Positions 1 to 7,682 of a stretch of 64,000 nt of DNA are shown here, piece after piece. The notes beneath the pieces are model-generated. The model made no database searches. It saw only the letters and a list, made by a program, of their open reading frames with translations, and was not told the DNA's origin. Numbering within the stretch: position 1 is the stretch's first letter; the number at the start of each line of letters is the position of its first letter. Origin of the DNA: Pseudomonadota bacterium (GTDB taxonomy: Bacteria > Desulfobacterota > Desulfovibrionia > Desulfovibrionales > Desulfovibrionaceae); NCBI GenBank assembly GCA_018822105.1, contig JAHJLB010000032.1, forward strand, positions 1 to 64,000, read 5' to 3'. A program made the position numbers and the translations under genes.

Positions 1-2
1 AG

Positions 3-131
3 GACTACAACACGGCCCGGCCCCACACCTCGCTTGGCGGATTGGCCCCAGAGGAATACGGAAGAGCCATGAATGAGGAAAACCTGAACCACCAGAGCCC
101 AAACTTACGGGTGGTATACTCGGCGGGGTAG
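3..131 (+). CDS. IS3-family transposase (integrase core), C-terminal end only
   Basis: The frame starting at base 3 is open to a TAG at 129-131 and reads DYNTARPHTSLGGLAPEEYG near its start. The YNxxRPHxSLGGxxPxE pattern is the classic C-terminal signature of IS3-family OrfB transposases (rve/DDE integrase core). The 5' part lies outside the window, so I cannot tell whether the IS is intact. No clear terminal inverted repeat was found in the following 200 bp. It would catalyse cut-and-paste transposition of its IS and is not related to the tRNA-targeted integrases further right. Confidence 0.85.
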   Translation, partial: DYNTARPHTSLGGLAPEEYGRAMNEENLNHQSPNLRVVYSAG

Positions 132-330
132 GGTCATCAGCTACCCCCAACGAACATTTAATTACTTGAAGTGCTTATCTGTATTGTCAAATTCCTGCAA
201 GCTAATATTGGTATTCGTGCAAAGTTTCACCCTGCGGGAGGTTGAGGCTGACGGTGAGTTTTGATGCCAACATCCTCGAACGGCACCTTGGGGTGCCAGG
301 GCGCGAGCACTATGGTTTTGCATGCCGAAG

Positions 331-351
331 GTTGGAAATACGGTTGGAAAT
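331..351. repeat. Direct repeat pair GTTGGAAAT (12-bp spacing), element 0 end
   Basis: GTTGGAAAT occurs at 331-339 and 343-351. By position (about 60 bp before the tRNA 3' fragment) and spacing it matches the pairs at the ends of the other elements, so it is probably an integrase arm-type site pair of element 0. Confidence 0.5.
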
Positions 352-370
352 GCTTTTTGATGGCACAGAA

Positions 371-401
371 AAAGGGACCTAGATGTTCATCTAAGTCCCT
401 T
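371..401 (-). terminator. Hairpin terminator beside tRNA-fMet 3' fragment
   Basis: The inverted repeat AAGGGAC/GTCCCTT with further pairing inside (TAGAT/ATCTA) reads on the minus strand as a hairpin followed by a T-run. It lies directly downstream of the tRNA-fMet 3' fragment and is analogous to the terminators at 15231-15260 and 40681-40712, but with a different stem sequence. Confidence 0.6.
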
Positions 402-410
402 AATTCTTTC

Positions 411-455
<45 letters not shown>

Positions 456-578
456 ACCTAATGCTATATTCTACGAAACAATCCGTTCAGCTACTATCTG
501 TACCGATTTTATTCATTAAATTAGAATGATCCTTTACCTTGACCTCCGGCTAAATCCTGATATCTTCGTTTCAACCTA

Positions 579-597
579 GTGGGAATACGGTGGGAAT
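579..597. repeat. Direct repeat pair GTGGGAAT (11-bp spacing), left end of element 1
   Basis: GTGGGAAT occurs at 579-586 and 590-597, just upstream of the integrase gene. The same motif pair recurs at 15193-15213, just inside the right end of element 1. These are probable arm-type binding sites for the integrase at 628-1812; being 30-50 bp before its start they may also autoregulate it. Confidence 0.6.
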
Positions 598-627
598 GAA
601 GTTTGTCAGAAGGCAGGAGCAGAGCCA

Positions 628-1812
628 ATGTCCACGTTTAAACGGAACAACACTGACCGTCCCGGAGTCTTTTTCATCAAGGGCACGAGCCGTCTCAAGC
701 GTAAGAGCGACTCCCCGGAAGAAGTGGCCAAAACCACCGAGAAGATCTTCTACATCATGTACTACCTCGACGGAAAAAAGATCGAGGAAAAGGCTGGCCG
801 AGAGTCTGAAGGAATGACGCTGGCCAAGGCTGCCAAGCTGCGCGATCAACGCATTCACGGTGTCACACTGCCCAACCGCGAACGGCGCAAGCTTCGCAAG
901 GAGCAAGAGGAGTCCGTAGCCAACACATGGACCATTAATAGACTCTGGGCTGCTTACAAGGAGAATAGACCAACCCTCAAAGGCATCGTCACCGACGAGA
1001 ACCGATTCAAGAACTACCTTGAGCCATTTGCGGGGCTAACGCCAAGCGAACTCACCACCGGCGACATAGACCGCCTGCGCCTAAAGCTGCTCCAGGCCGG
1101 AAAGGCCGCCCAAACAGTCAAGAACATCCTTGAGCTATTGCGGCGCATCATCAATTTCGGGGTCAAGAAAGGCTTGTGCCCTTGGCCTGATCCCTCGCGG
1201 CTGCATTTTGAAATGCCCAGGGTCAACAACGTGAAGACGGAGATGCTGACTCAAGAGCAGCGGCAACGCTTGCTGGAGGCCCTTGGAAACGCCAGAAATC
1301 GAAAGGCAGCAAGCCTCATGCTCTTGGCTTACTACACAGGGATGCGCCGTGGCGAACTGTTCCGCCTAAAATGGGAGAACATCGACTGGGAGAATGGTTT
1401 CATCCACCTCGTTGGCGAGGGGCAGCAGGGAGCCAAAAGTGGAAAGGATGAAAGAATTCCCCTCAGCGGACTCGTCCGGGAGCTTCTCGCCAACCAGGAG
1501 CAAGGTGATAGCCCCTACGTCTTTTCGGGAAAGGGAGGAAAGGGCCACCTTACCGACATCACAAAGCAAGCCAACAGAATAAAGGAAGAAGCAGGGCTGG
1601 CAAAAGATTTCCGAGCCCTGCATGGACTGCGACACACCTTCGCCAGTGTGGCTGTTTCCAACGGCGTGCCACTTTCGATTGTGCAAAAGCTCCTCACCCA
1701 CAAAAGCCCCCAGCTCACTCAACGGTATGCGCACCTGGAAGACGATGCCCTCAAACAGGCAGCAAACAGCGTTGGGGCTTGGCTTGAGGCTAACGGGAAA
1801 GCCGAAAAATGA
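628..1812 (+). CDS. int: Tyrosine recombinase / integrase of element 1
   Basis: This 394-aa phage-type integrase would insert and excise element 1 at the 3' end of tRNA-fMet. The catalytic set is visible: Arg around residue 240 (TGMRRGELF), HGLRHTF around 332-338, a further His in LTHKS and the nucleophilic Tyr in RYAHLEDD around 366. An N-terminal arm-binding/SAM-like domain precedes. The ATG at 628 was chosen because AGGCAGGAG lies just upstream. It lies 170 bp from the left att site, transcribed away from it, at the end distal to the tRNA. It is clearly related to the integrase of element 2 (shared N-terminal pattern RPGV...DGKK..EK.G..SEG), consistent with both using the same tRNA. Confidence 0.93.
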   Translation: MSTFKRNNTDRPGVFFIKGTSRLKRKSDSPEEVAKTTEKIFYIMYYLDGKKIEEKAGRESEGMTLAKAAKLRDQRIHGVTLPNRERRKLRKEQEESVANTWTINRLWAAYKENRPTLKGIVTDENRFKNYLEPFAGLTPSELTTGDIDRLRLKLLQAGKAAQTVKNILELLRRIINFGVKKGLCPWPDPSRLHFEMPRVNNVKTEMLTQEQRQRLLEALGNARNRKAASLMLLAYYTGMRRGELFRLKWENIDWENGFIHLVGEGQQGAKSGKDERIPLSGLVRELLANQEQGDSPYVFSGKGGKGHLTDITKQANRIKEEAGLAKDFRALHGLRHTFASVAVSNGVPLSIVQKLLTHKSPQLTQRYAHLEDDALKQAANSVGAWLEANGKAEK

Positions 1813-1862
1813 GCGGCCATGGTCGAGGAAAGCGCGGGACATCCAATCAGGGGGGCTTGGAA

Positions 1863-3329
1863 ATGACGCCGACGAGGTATCAATTACGATTTTTGCATCA
1901 CAAGCGGCTAACGCTAGAAGAGCAAATTGAGCAATATCAGCATATGCACAAAAATTCAGAAACGGACTGGGATTTAGGAGTAATCCCTTGGTACGGCTGG
2001 AGAATGCAGTTAATGAAACACCTTCTCTACGCATCGGAATATTTTAATGGCGAGCCACTTTCGGACGATGTTCTTGATTTGGTTAATGATTCGATGCTCA
2101 ACGCTAAAGTCGACATTCGTAAACTACCAACGCATGCTGACGAAATTCGACTCATGCAGCAAATTAAACGCATCCTCGATGAGGAAGGATGCGAAATAAT
2201 TCAGAGCATATTCGACCGAACGCTGTTAAGGCTTGACGTAAAAGATGACACAGTGGCACGTAGAGACCCTTTAAGAAATCCTGAAAAGTATACGCAGGAG
2301 TGGAAATCTAGAATATACCTGGATACGAATGTATATTTTCATTGCAGAGTACTCTGCGAATCACTAAAGATATTACTTGCAAGAAAGATTTTAAACGAAG
2401 AACTTTTACAATTCATTACACTTCACGCGTGTGAATGCATAGCGACTAATCCCCTATGCGCACAAGACTACTTTTTCATTAGACGTCTAAAAGTTTCCCG
2501 TGATGATCTTCAAATCATAATTTACAATTTTTGGGAATGGCAATACCTGCAAAGGAATCAAGAGTATAGAAAAATGCTCGCCGCATATCCATTTAGAAAT
2601 GACGGCTCGGCCACAATCGTCATCGCAGAGCAACTTGATCTGTTCGAGCATTTTGAACTATCGGAAGTTGATCTCACAGAAAATCTACAGACCGCAGGAC
2701 ATTATAAATGTTTAAACAGATACGTAAGAAGTTGCATCACCCGTTTTGGGGTTAAGCCAACATGGCGGATATTCGGATATACATCAGAAGTAATACTTAG
2801 AAGGATGATACAAGGAAGCTTCAGATATTATGAACGCGAATCTCCTACGCGCATTAACTTCAAAAAGGAGAAAATATTCGCGTGCTCTCACACCCCATCG
2901 GAATGCTGGCGCTTTAAAAACTCACGGCCTTCACCATTTCCAAACACCTTGTCTATTCGGACGTGTGATCCGTCGTGTTGGCAAAAAAAGTCAAAAACAG
3001 AAATTGGCAGGATCCACGAGGTGATCCATCGCTCACGGCCCAAGATTAGAAAAGAAGGATTACGCAGGATGCTTGGGCTGCTGATTTGGGACTACTGCCA
3101 GCAGCACAATGTTAAGTCTGTAGAGTCTGCGATAAAAGCTGTGACTACGGTCATTTTCCCTGAGAAGAATCCTGGATGGGAACCAAGCGACGTTAATGAA
3201 GCCAAAGACGGTGAAACCTGGGATGATTACAGATTACGTCTGCTTGACGAACGCCAACTCTACCATGATTACGAAGAAGCTTGCAGGTGTATCGAGGCTG
3301 TAGAGTTTCTTCCAAAACGGAAGGTTTGA
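1863..3329 (+). CDS. Uncharacterised 488-aa protein
   Basis: I do not recognise a family. The frame is open from 1809, where an ATGA overlaps the integrase stop, but the ATG at 1863 has a purine-rich GGGGGCTTGGAA leader and is my preferred start. The protein is mostly helical in appearance, rich in charged and aromatic residues, with no signal peptide or membrane segment. The stretch SRIYLDTNVYFHCR around residue 155 resembles the first strand of a PIN domain (LDTNV), but the other acidic residues of a PIN fold are not obvious. The gene is AT-richer than the integrase before it, which suggests separate acquisition. Translational coupling to the integrase is possible. Function unknown; it may be cargo. 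Confidence 0.75.
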   Translation: MTPTRYQLRFLHHKRLTLEEQIEQYQHMHKNSETDWDLGVIPWYGWRMQLMKHLLYASEYFNGEPLSDDVLDLVNDSMLNAKVDIRKLPTHADEIRLMQQIKRILDEEGCEIIQSIFDRTLLRLDVKDDTVARRDPLRNPEKYTQEWKSRIYLDTNVYFHCRVLCESLKILLARKILNEELLQFITLHACECIATNPLCAQDYFFIRRLKVSRDDLQIIIYNFWEWQYLQRNQEYRKMLAAYPFRNDGSATIVIAEQLDLFEHFELSEVDLTENLQTAGHYKCLNRYVRSCITRFGVKPTWRIFGYTSEVILRRMIQGSFRYYERESPTRINFKKEKIFACSHTPSECWRFKNSRPSPFPNTLSIRTCDPSCWQKKSKTEIGRIHEVIHRSRPKIRKEGLRRMLGLLIWDYCQQHNVKSVESAIKAVTTVIFPEKNPGWEPSDVNEAKDGETWDDYRLRLLDERQLYHDYEEACRCIEAVEFLPKRKV

Positions 3330-3361
3330 ACGCGGTCGTGCCTACCCATATTTAAACGACT

Positions 3362-3417
3362 GGCATTTTGCCTCACACTCTCCGACTAAGTTGAGCCTTG
3401 CCGTCGCGCCAAAATGC
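3362..3417. repeat. Inverted repeat GCATTTTG/CAAAATGC in intergenic gap
   Basis: An 8-bp perfect inverted repeat (arms about 3363-3370 and 3410-3417) lies between the 488-aa gene and the AlpA-like gene. The loop of about 40 bp is too long for a terminator. It could be an operator or part of an oriT region, because mobilization genes follow; nothing else supports either reading. Confidence 0.3.
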
Positions 3418-3518
3418 TTTTAAGCTATAAAATACAAACAGTTAAAAAGTTGCTCTTTTGTCACTCCAATCTCGGGGAGGATATCGGATGCTGCGGGAAA
3501 CAAAAGGAGTTGTTTCCC

Positions 3519-3779
3519 ATGGACCGCACAAAACGTTACCCTCTTCGAACCGAAAATGATCCCCTGCCCCGGACCTCGAACTTAGACGATCCTCACAACG
3601 TCCTGCTGAACGAGAGGCAGGCAGCAGCCTTCCTTGGGCTCACCGATCGTGCCCTCCAGCAACGGCGATATCAATCCCTCCCGCCAGTCTACATCAAGCT
3701 CCCCCAGAGTTCCGCCATCAGGTATCGTCTCTCGTCGCTCCAGGAATTTATCAAAGACGGCGAAGTGCCCCTTCCTTAG
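3519..3779 (+). CDS. AlpA/MerR-like helix-turn-helix regulator or excisionase
   Basis: An 86-aa protein whose segment LNERQAAAFLGLTDRALQQR is a typical HTH_17/AlpA helix-turn-helix, followed by the basic wing region with RYRLSSLQEFI. Such proteins act as transcriptional activators or excisionases (recombination directionality factors) in integrative elements. The start at 3519 is preferred over upstream ATGs because AAAGGAG sits 8 nt before it. The gene is followed after 10 bp by the winged-helix gene and mobilization genes, so it probably heads that operon. It may control the excision/mobilization switch, which is inference from position. Confidence 0.8.
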   Translation: MDRTKRYPLRTENDPLPRTSNLDDPHNVLLNERQAAAFLGLTDRALQQRRYQSLPPVYIKLPQSSAIRYRLSSLQEFIKDGEVPLP

Positions 3780-3789
3780 GAGTTGGACT

Positions 3790-4911
3790 ATGGAAGGAAC
3801 ACCTCCTCTGGTGCCCCCTGGCACACCTCCCCTCGCCCTGGCAGGCATCCTGGCAACCTCCCTTGCCTGCGGCCTTGCGTGCATACCGGCTGGAAGGCAC
3901 CCTGGCCTGCATCCTGACGCACCTGCTTGCGTCCGAAAGCAGCTTCAAAAGATTTCTTGTGAAAGGGGCCTGAACCCTGTCCAGATCAATGTGCTCGGGA
4001 TAATATTCCGGCGGCACCACAGAGTTCTCTCGCATTCAAGCATCGCCGCTGAACTCTACACCACCTATGGGATGAAGTTCCCCGCTACTTCAGTCAAGGG
4101 GATCATTGCCCGACTCGTAAAACGAAATATTATCAAGGGGTGGCAGGCTCGCGAGGGGATGAACCAGGGGAACCATTACACCTTCACCCAGGAACTTCTA
4201 TGCCCACACATCAAAACGGTTCCTCCTGACACACCCCCTGGAACACCAGCCTCTACGCCCCCTGCAACGCAGGCTGAGCATAAATCTGGCAATACTATTC
4301 TAGAACAGTCAGAAAGAATTAATCTTTCTAACTTCTCTGGAGAGTCAACCTCAAGACGCCTTCTCGAGGCTCTCACCGAGGATGATATCTCCTTCCATTG
4401 GCCCAGTCTTGCAATAGAAGGGTTCGGTACAATCCAAATTCGCCAATTCCTCACCCGTCTGGGGCAAGCCGGTCTTTCAGTTCAGCGTGTATTAGAAAGC
4501 CTTCGACATGCAGAATGGGCGCTAACGCATAGCTGCATGCGTGACGGTGACGGGGGGATTGTGCGCACCCCTCTCAATTGGGTGTTCAAGATCATCGCCA
4601 CAGACGGTTACTATCCACGCCCAGAAGGATACATCTCTCCGCAGGAACAAGCTGAGAGAGATGCTGAAGTTGAGGCCAAGCGCCGCACCACTGCAATCGA
4701 AGCCCGAATTGATGCCGAGTGCCAAACGTGGCTCCTGACGCTCTCGCCTGAGGACGTTCAAAGCATCCTGCCGAACGCCCAAGTTCCGATTGGGAAGTCC
4801 GCCCGTGATGCTCTCCTGCGGGCTCATTTCCGAGAGCACGTCCGGCCGAAAATCCTTGCGGCAAAGTCTTCAGAACCCCGTAAAGACGAAAAACAGGAGC
4901 CAGAGGCATGA
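3790..4911 (+). CDS. Winged-helix protein of mobilization/replication module, possible Rep
   Basis: A 373-aa protein starting at ATG 3790 after TAGGAG. The N-terminal 45 residues are low complexity (Pro, Gly, Thr, Ala; PPGTPP), then comes a MarR-like winged-helix region (about residues 50-130, INVLGIIFRRHHRVL...SVKGIIARLVKR). A second Pro/Thr stretch (PPDTPPGTPASTPP) follows, then a helical charged C-terminus. The first 70 bp of coding DNA contain CCTGGCA direct repeats (3817, 3837, 3849). It overlaps the first MobC gene by 4 nt (ATGA), so it is translationally coupled to mobilization genes. An iteron array lies downstream of the operon, so a replication-initiator role is possible but not shown by any motif; a regulator is equally likely. 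Confidence 0.7.
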   Translation: MEGTPPLVPPGTPPLALAGILATSLACGLACIPAGRHPGLHPDAPACVRKQLQKISCERGLNPVQINVLGIIFRRHHRVLSHSSIAAELYTTYGMKFPATSVKGIIARLVKRNIIKGWQAREGMNQGNHYTFTQELLCPHIKTVPPDTPPGTPASTPPATQAEHKSGNTILEQSERINLSNFSGESTSRRLLEALTEDDISFHWPSLAIEGFGTIQIRQFLTRLGQAGLSVQRVLESLRHAEWALTHSCMRDGDGGIVRTPLNWVFKIIATDGYYPRPEGYISPQEQAERDAEVEAKRRTTAIEARIDAECQTWLLTLSPEDVQSILPNAQVPIGKSARDALLRAHFREHVRPKILAAKSSEPRKDEKQEPEA

Positions 4912-5453
4912 ACCAAAAGCTCTGGATCAAGCTGCGCGTGAGCGAGGCCGAGAAGGCGGAATTCGAGGCCAAGGCCCAGGACGCCGGAATGACCCTGGCG
5001 GACTTGATCCGCCACCGGCGGCTCCAATACCGCCTGCGAAAGACCCCGGAAGAACGCGAGGCCATCCGCCTCATCGCCCGAGCCGGGGCGAACCTGAACC
5101 AGATCGCCCGCTGGGCCAACACCTACACCCGCGAAATCGGGGCCGTGCAAGTCATAAGATGGATTGACGCAGTTCGGCATAACGCCCTGACAGAAATCCA
5201 AAAGCGTGACAGCGCTGGAAGTAATGCGAATCGGCGAGACAGGCAGCGGGACGCCAAGCGGGACATTCTGTCCCACTCTGCCGCCCTCACGAATGGGCCT
5301 GCGGGACAAGCCGTCTACTTCGCTGACGGCTCCCCCTTTGGCCCCTTCCGCTGCCCGTCGCGCCGAGAGAAGGTTGGCAGCAAGCCATGTTTTCGCTTCA
5401 CTCAAACGTCTTGCCCTGCGGGGCTGAAGGCAGGCTCACGGGGTTCGCAATGA
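4908..5453 (+). CDS. MobC-like relaxosome accessory protein 1
   Basis: A 181-aa protein whose first 90 residues match the bacterial mobilization protein MobC pattern: an RHH-like start (KLWIKLRVSEAEKAEFEAKA), then LADLIRHRRL and the signature AGANLNQIARWAN. MobC proteins bind oriT next to the relaxase and help melt or nick it. The C-terminal half (after about residue 100) is Arg/Ser-rich and without recognisable fold; it may be a poorly conserved tail. The start overlaps the previous stop (ATGA), and the next gene starts in the same ATGA way. An oriT would be expected near these genes, but I could not place it. Confidence 0.75.
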   Translation: MNQKLWIKLRVSEAEKAEFEAKAQDAGMTLADLIRHRRLQYRLRKTPEEREAIRLIARAGANLNQIARWANTYTREIGAVQVIRWIDAVRHNALTEIQKRDSAGSNANRRDRQRDAKRDILSHSAALTNGPAGQAVYFADGSPFGPFRCPSRREKVGSKPCFRFTQTSCPAGLKAGSRGSQ

Positions 5454-5851
5454 CAGAGCCGGGAACCAAAAGACGGAGAAAGCGGGGGCGCGGAGGTCGG
5501 CCCAAGTCCGACCCGGCTGCGGTGCGCAGGCAGACAATCGGCGTGCGCGTGAATGCCTCGGAATGGGATCAGCTTCAGGTCAAGGCCAGCAGCATGGGAA
5601 TGAGTCCGGCGCAGTGGCTTCGCCATGCGGCCTTGGCTCGGATGCTCCCCAGACGCCCGGCCCCAGAACTGAACCGCCGGGCTTATGCGGACCTGGCGCG
5701 CGTGGGGAGCAACGTGAACCAACTCGCCAAAGCCAGCAACGAGGGCCGAATCCCGGAGCAGCCCAGAGAACTATTCCGCGAACTGTTGGAGCTTCTGCGA
5801 GACGTGCGCTTGCAACTGCTGGGGGCAGTCGATGATTGCGAAGCTGATTAA
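5450..5851 (+). CDS. MobC-like relaxosome accessory protein 2
   Basis: A 133-aa protein beginning with a very basic segment (KRRRKRGRGGRPKSDP), then an RHH-type VRVNASEWDQLQVKASSMG and the MobC signature LARVGSNVNQLAKASN. It overlaps the first MobC-like gene by 4 nt and the relaxase gene by 20 nt, so all are coupled. Two different MobC-like proteins in tandem is unusual: one may be the relaxosome factor and the other a specificity or regulatory variant. They share the G(A/S)N(L/V)NQ(I/L)A core but little else, so they are not a recent duplication. Confidence 0.8.
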   Translation: MTEPGTKRRRKRGRGGRPKSDPAAVRRQTIGVRVNASEWDQLQVKASSMGMSPAQWLRHAALARMLPRRPAPELNRRAYADLARVGSNVNQLAKASNEGRIPEQPRELFRELLELLRDVRLQLLGAVDDCEAD

Positions 5852-6770
5852 GGGCAGCGGCTTCCGTGGAGCCCTGGATTACGACCTGCGCCAGAGCAAG
5901 GGCTACCTGCTTGAGACAAACATGGCCGGAGACGATCCGCGAACCCTGGCACGTGAGTTCGGACAGGTGCGGTCCTTGCGGCCCAATCTGACCAAGGCGG
6001 TATGCCACGTGAGCATCGGCCTGCCACCAGGGGAGACGCTTACAGACGAACAGTGGTGCAGGGCTGCCCACGCCTACCTAGAGGGCATGGGCTACCACGA
6101 CAGCCAATACGTCGTGAGTCGCCACACAAACGCCGAACACCAGCACATCCATATCCTGGCCAACCGCATCAGCATGACCGGTAAGGTGGTTTCGGACAGC
6201 AGGGACTACCAGCGCCAAGAGGCGGTGATGCGCCATTTGGAGAAAGAGCTTGGCCTGACAGTTGTGAAACCGAGCCGCGAGGCACAGAGGCGAGCACCAA
6301 CCAAGGGCGAGATCGAGCACGCGCTGCGCACGGGCAAGGCGTCGACCAAGCAGCGCTTGCAGCAGATGGTGGACGTGGCCGTGAAGGACAAGCCTACTCT
6401 GGATCAATTTACAACTAGGCTGGATACGGTAGGCGTTGAGGTCATCCCCAATGTCGCCAGCACGGGATTGATATCCGGCATTAGCTTCCGACTTGAGGGC
6501 GTGATGATGAAAGGAAGTGACCTGGGGCGCGGCTACACGTGGGGAAACCTTCAAAAGCGAGGAGTGCAATATGGGCAAGGCAGATGCAGCGAAGGAAATG
6601 GCCTCAGAAGAGAACAAGAAGGACATCGACAGCATCTCGGCATTGATGGAAATCTCCCAAGCCGGGAAGCTCGGCCAGGTGGAATCCCTAGTCTTGCAGT
6701 TATCCTTGATGACAAAAGAAATGACGACCGCACGAGACGAATCGGTAAAAGCCACACAAGGAGTCGCTAG
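5832..6770 (+). CDS. mobA: MOBP-type relaxase (MobA/VirD2-like)
   Basis: A 312-aa relaxase, the enzyme that nicks one strand at oriT and stays covalently bound for conjugative transfer. The metal-binding three-histidine motif is seen as EHQHIHILANRI at about residues 103-113; the tyrosine in ALDYDLRQSKG (about residue 17) is a candidate nucleophile. A GRGYTWGNLQKRG motif around 235-247 is typical of this family. The last 65 residues overlap the next gene in another frame and are compositionally odd (many Arg, Gln, Gly), so they may be a tolerated out-of-family tail. Relaxases of this type are often longer and fused to a primase, which is absent. With no T4SS here, it would rely on a helper conjugative element. 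Confidence 0.88.
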   Translation: MIAKLIKGSGFRGALDYDLRQSKGYLLETNMAGDDPRTLAREFGQVRSLRPNLTKAVCHVSIGLPPGETLTDEQWCRAAHAYLEGMGYHDSQYVVSRHTNAEHQHIHILANRISMTGKVVSDSRDYQRQEAVMRHLEKELGLTVVKPSREAQRRAPTKGEIEHALRTGKASTKQRLQQMVDVAVKDKPTLDQFTTRLDTVGVEVIPNVASTGLISGISFRLEGVMMKGSDLGRGYTWGNLQKRGVQYGQGRCSEGNGLRREQEGHRQHLGIDGNLPSREARPGGIPSLAVILDDKRNDDRTRRIGKSHTRSR

Positions 6771-7071
6771 CCTGGCGCGCAGGATTAGCGAAGAGAGCAC
6801 CGCAGAGCTGAAACGTGCATATACAACGCTCAGTGAGACGATCACCCAAGCAGAGGGCATCACCAGTAGAATGGATGCCCTTTCCAGGCGTCCCAATTGG
6901 GAGCCTTTTGCCCTTGCCCTTGTGAGCGCCTTCGTCATGGCTGCGCTCGTCGCAGGGATCTTGTACGTGACCTTGCCGGACTACGGCCAGATCACGAAGA
7001 ACCAGGTGGCGATCTATCATGCCGTCGAGGCCGTGAAGGGAGGGAAAGGGAAAGCACAGGCAGGGAAATAG
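6571..7071 (+). CDS. MobB-like membrane protein overlapping the relaxase
   Basis: A 166-aa protein starting at ATG 6571 with GAGGAG 6 nt upstream; 200 nt of it lie inside the relaxase gene in another frame. The N-terminal 110 residues are charged and probably coiled-coil, and a single membrane segment (FALALVSAFVMAALVAGILY) is near residue 115-135. In RSF1010-type plasmids mobB likewise lies inside mobA in another frame, has a membrane segment and stabilises the relaxosome at the secretion channel. The arrangement here is the same, so I infer an analogous role. No sequence homology to RSF1010 MobB was tested. Confidence 0.7.
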   Translation: MGKADAAKEMASEENKKDIDSISALMEISQAGKLGQVESLVLQLSLMTKEMTTARDESVKATQGVASLARRISEESTAELKRAYTTLSETITQAEGITSRMDALSRRPNWEPFALALVSAFVMAALVAGILYVTLPDYGQITKNQVAIYHAVEAVKGGKGKAQAGK

Positions 7072-7682
7072 CCAGGGCCAACGGTCATCAAAGACGACGG
7101 GATAACGGCGAATTCACTGGCCCTGTGCGCGAGCTCCAATCAAGGACTATTTCTACCGCAAAGCACTAGGACTACCGTGTTCGGGTAATCTTGAGGAGGC
7201 TCGACAGCTATATGCTAGCGATCATCGGTCGGCTGTAGAAGGTCGGAATGCCGGTGTAGAAATGGGATATTGGGGTGTAGAAGACCAAAATTGCGGTGTA
7301 GAAAAGCCCAAAGGCGGTGTAGAAAACAGATAAGCGGTGTAGAAGAAATTTCAACAAGCTAGAATGTCAACCATTTGTTTATCGAGACAGCTTTTAGCGA
7401 CATCCCCCCATTTCTGCCCAAGCACATCAGCAAGGCGAGTATGAACGCGGATGGTGTCGAGCTTTACGAGGCAATCAATAATCGGACCTACCCACCCCAC
7501 CCACGAAAACAAGTCCAAACGAATGGCTCTTTTCTCAGGTTTCCACTGGCCCGAAAAGAGGAAGGCAGGTCAGCTATACCAAATCACTCAAATCAGCTTC
7601 CCCTCTAGGGCCAACTTGCCTCTTGTCCGAAAAGTAGTTAGTTAAGAAAAAATATGCCACTGACCTACCTGGGGAGGCCCAT
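7072..7682. other. Non-coding region with iterons (putative origin)
   Basis: A 611-bp gap between mobB and the Panacea gene. It contains the iteron array at 7232-7344 and AT-rich sequence around 7340-7380. A few short frames are open (for example about 75 codons from 7375), but none has a good ribosome-binding site or familiar sequence, so I call no gene. It may hold the element's replication origin and the promoter of the toxin-antitoxin pair. Confidence 0.5.
7232..7344 (+). repeat. Iteron array: six GGTGTAGAA repeats at 21-bp spacing
   Basis: GGTGTAGAA (first copy GCTGTAGAA) occurs at 7232, 7253, 7274, 7295, 7316 and 7336: five steps of 21, 21, 21, 21 and 20 bp. That is two helical turns, so all copies face the same side of the DNA. 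This is the typical layout of Rep-binding iterons of theta-replicating plasmids. The sequence between the copies is not conserved, so this is not a CRISPR or a simple tandem repeat. It lies downstream of the mobilization operon. A replication origin or a copy-control/partition site is the best reading. Confidence 0.85.

Larger units (their letters stand above)
1..410. mobile_element. Right end of element 0 (mostly outside window)
   Basis: This stretch holds the tail of an IS3-type transposase (3-131), about 200 bp in which I see no gene, a direct-repeat pair (331-351) and a hairpin (371-401) abutting a tRNA-fMet 3' fragment at 411. That order (repeat pair, hairpin, tRNA 3' end) recurs at the right ends of elements 1 and 2. 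I infer that another integrated element ends here and extends left of the window. Confidence 0.6.

Noticed and set aside
3817-3910. CCTGGCA repeats as iterons
   Set aside because: Spacing is irregular (20 then 12 bp) and the repeats fall in a low-complexity Pro/Gly/Ala coding stretch, which explains them.
7232-7344. CRISPR array
   Set aside because: Repeat is only 9 bp and spacing 21 bp, with no cas genes; far too short for CRISPR.
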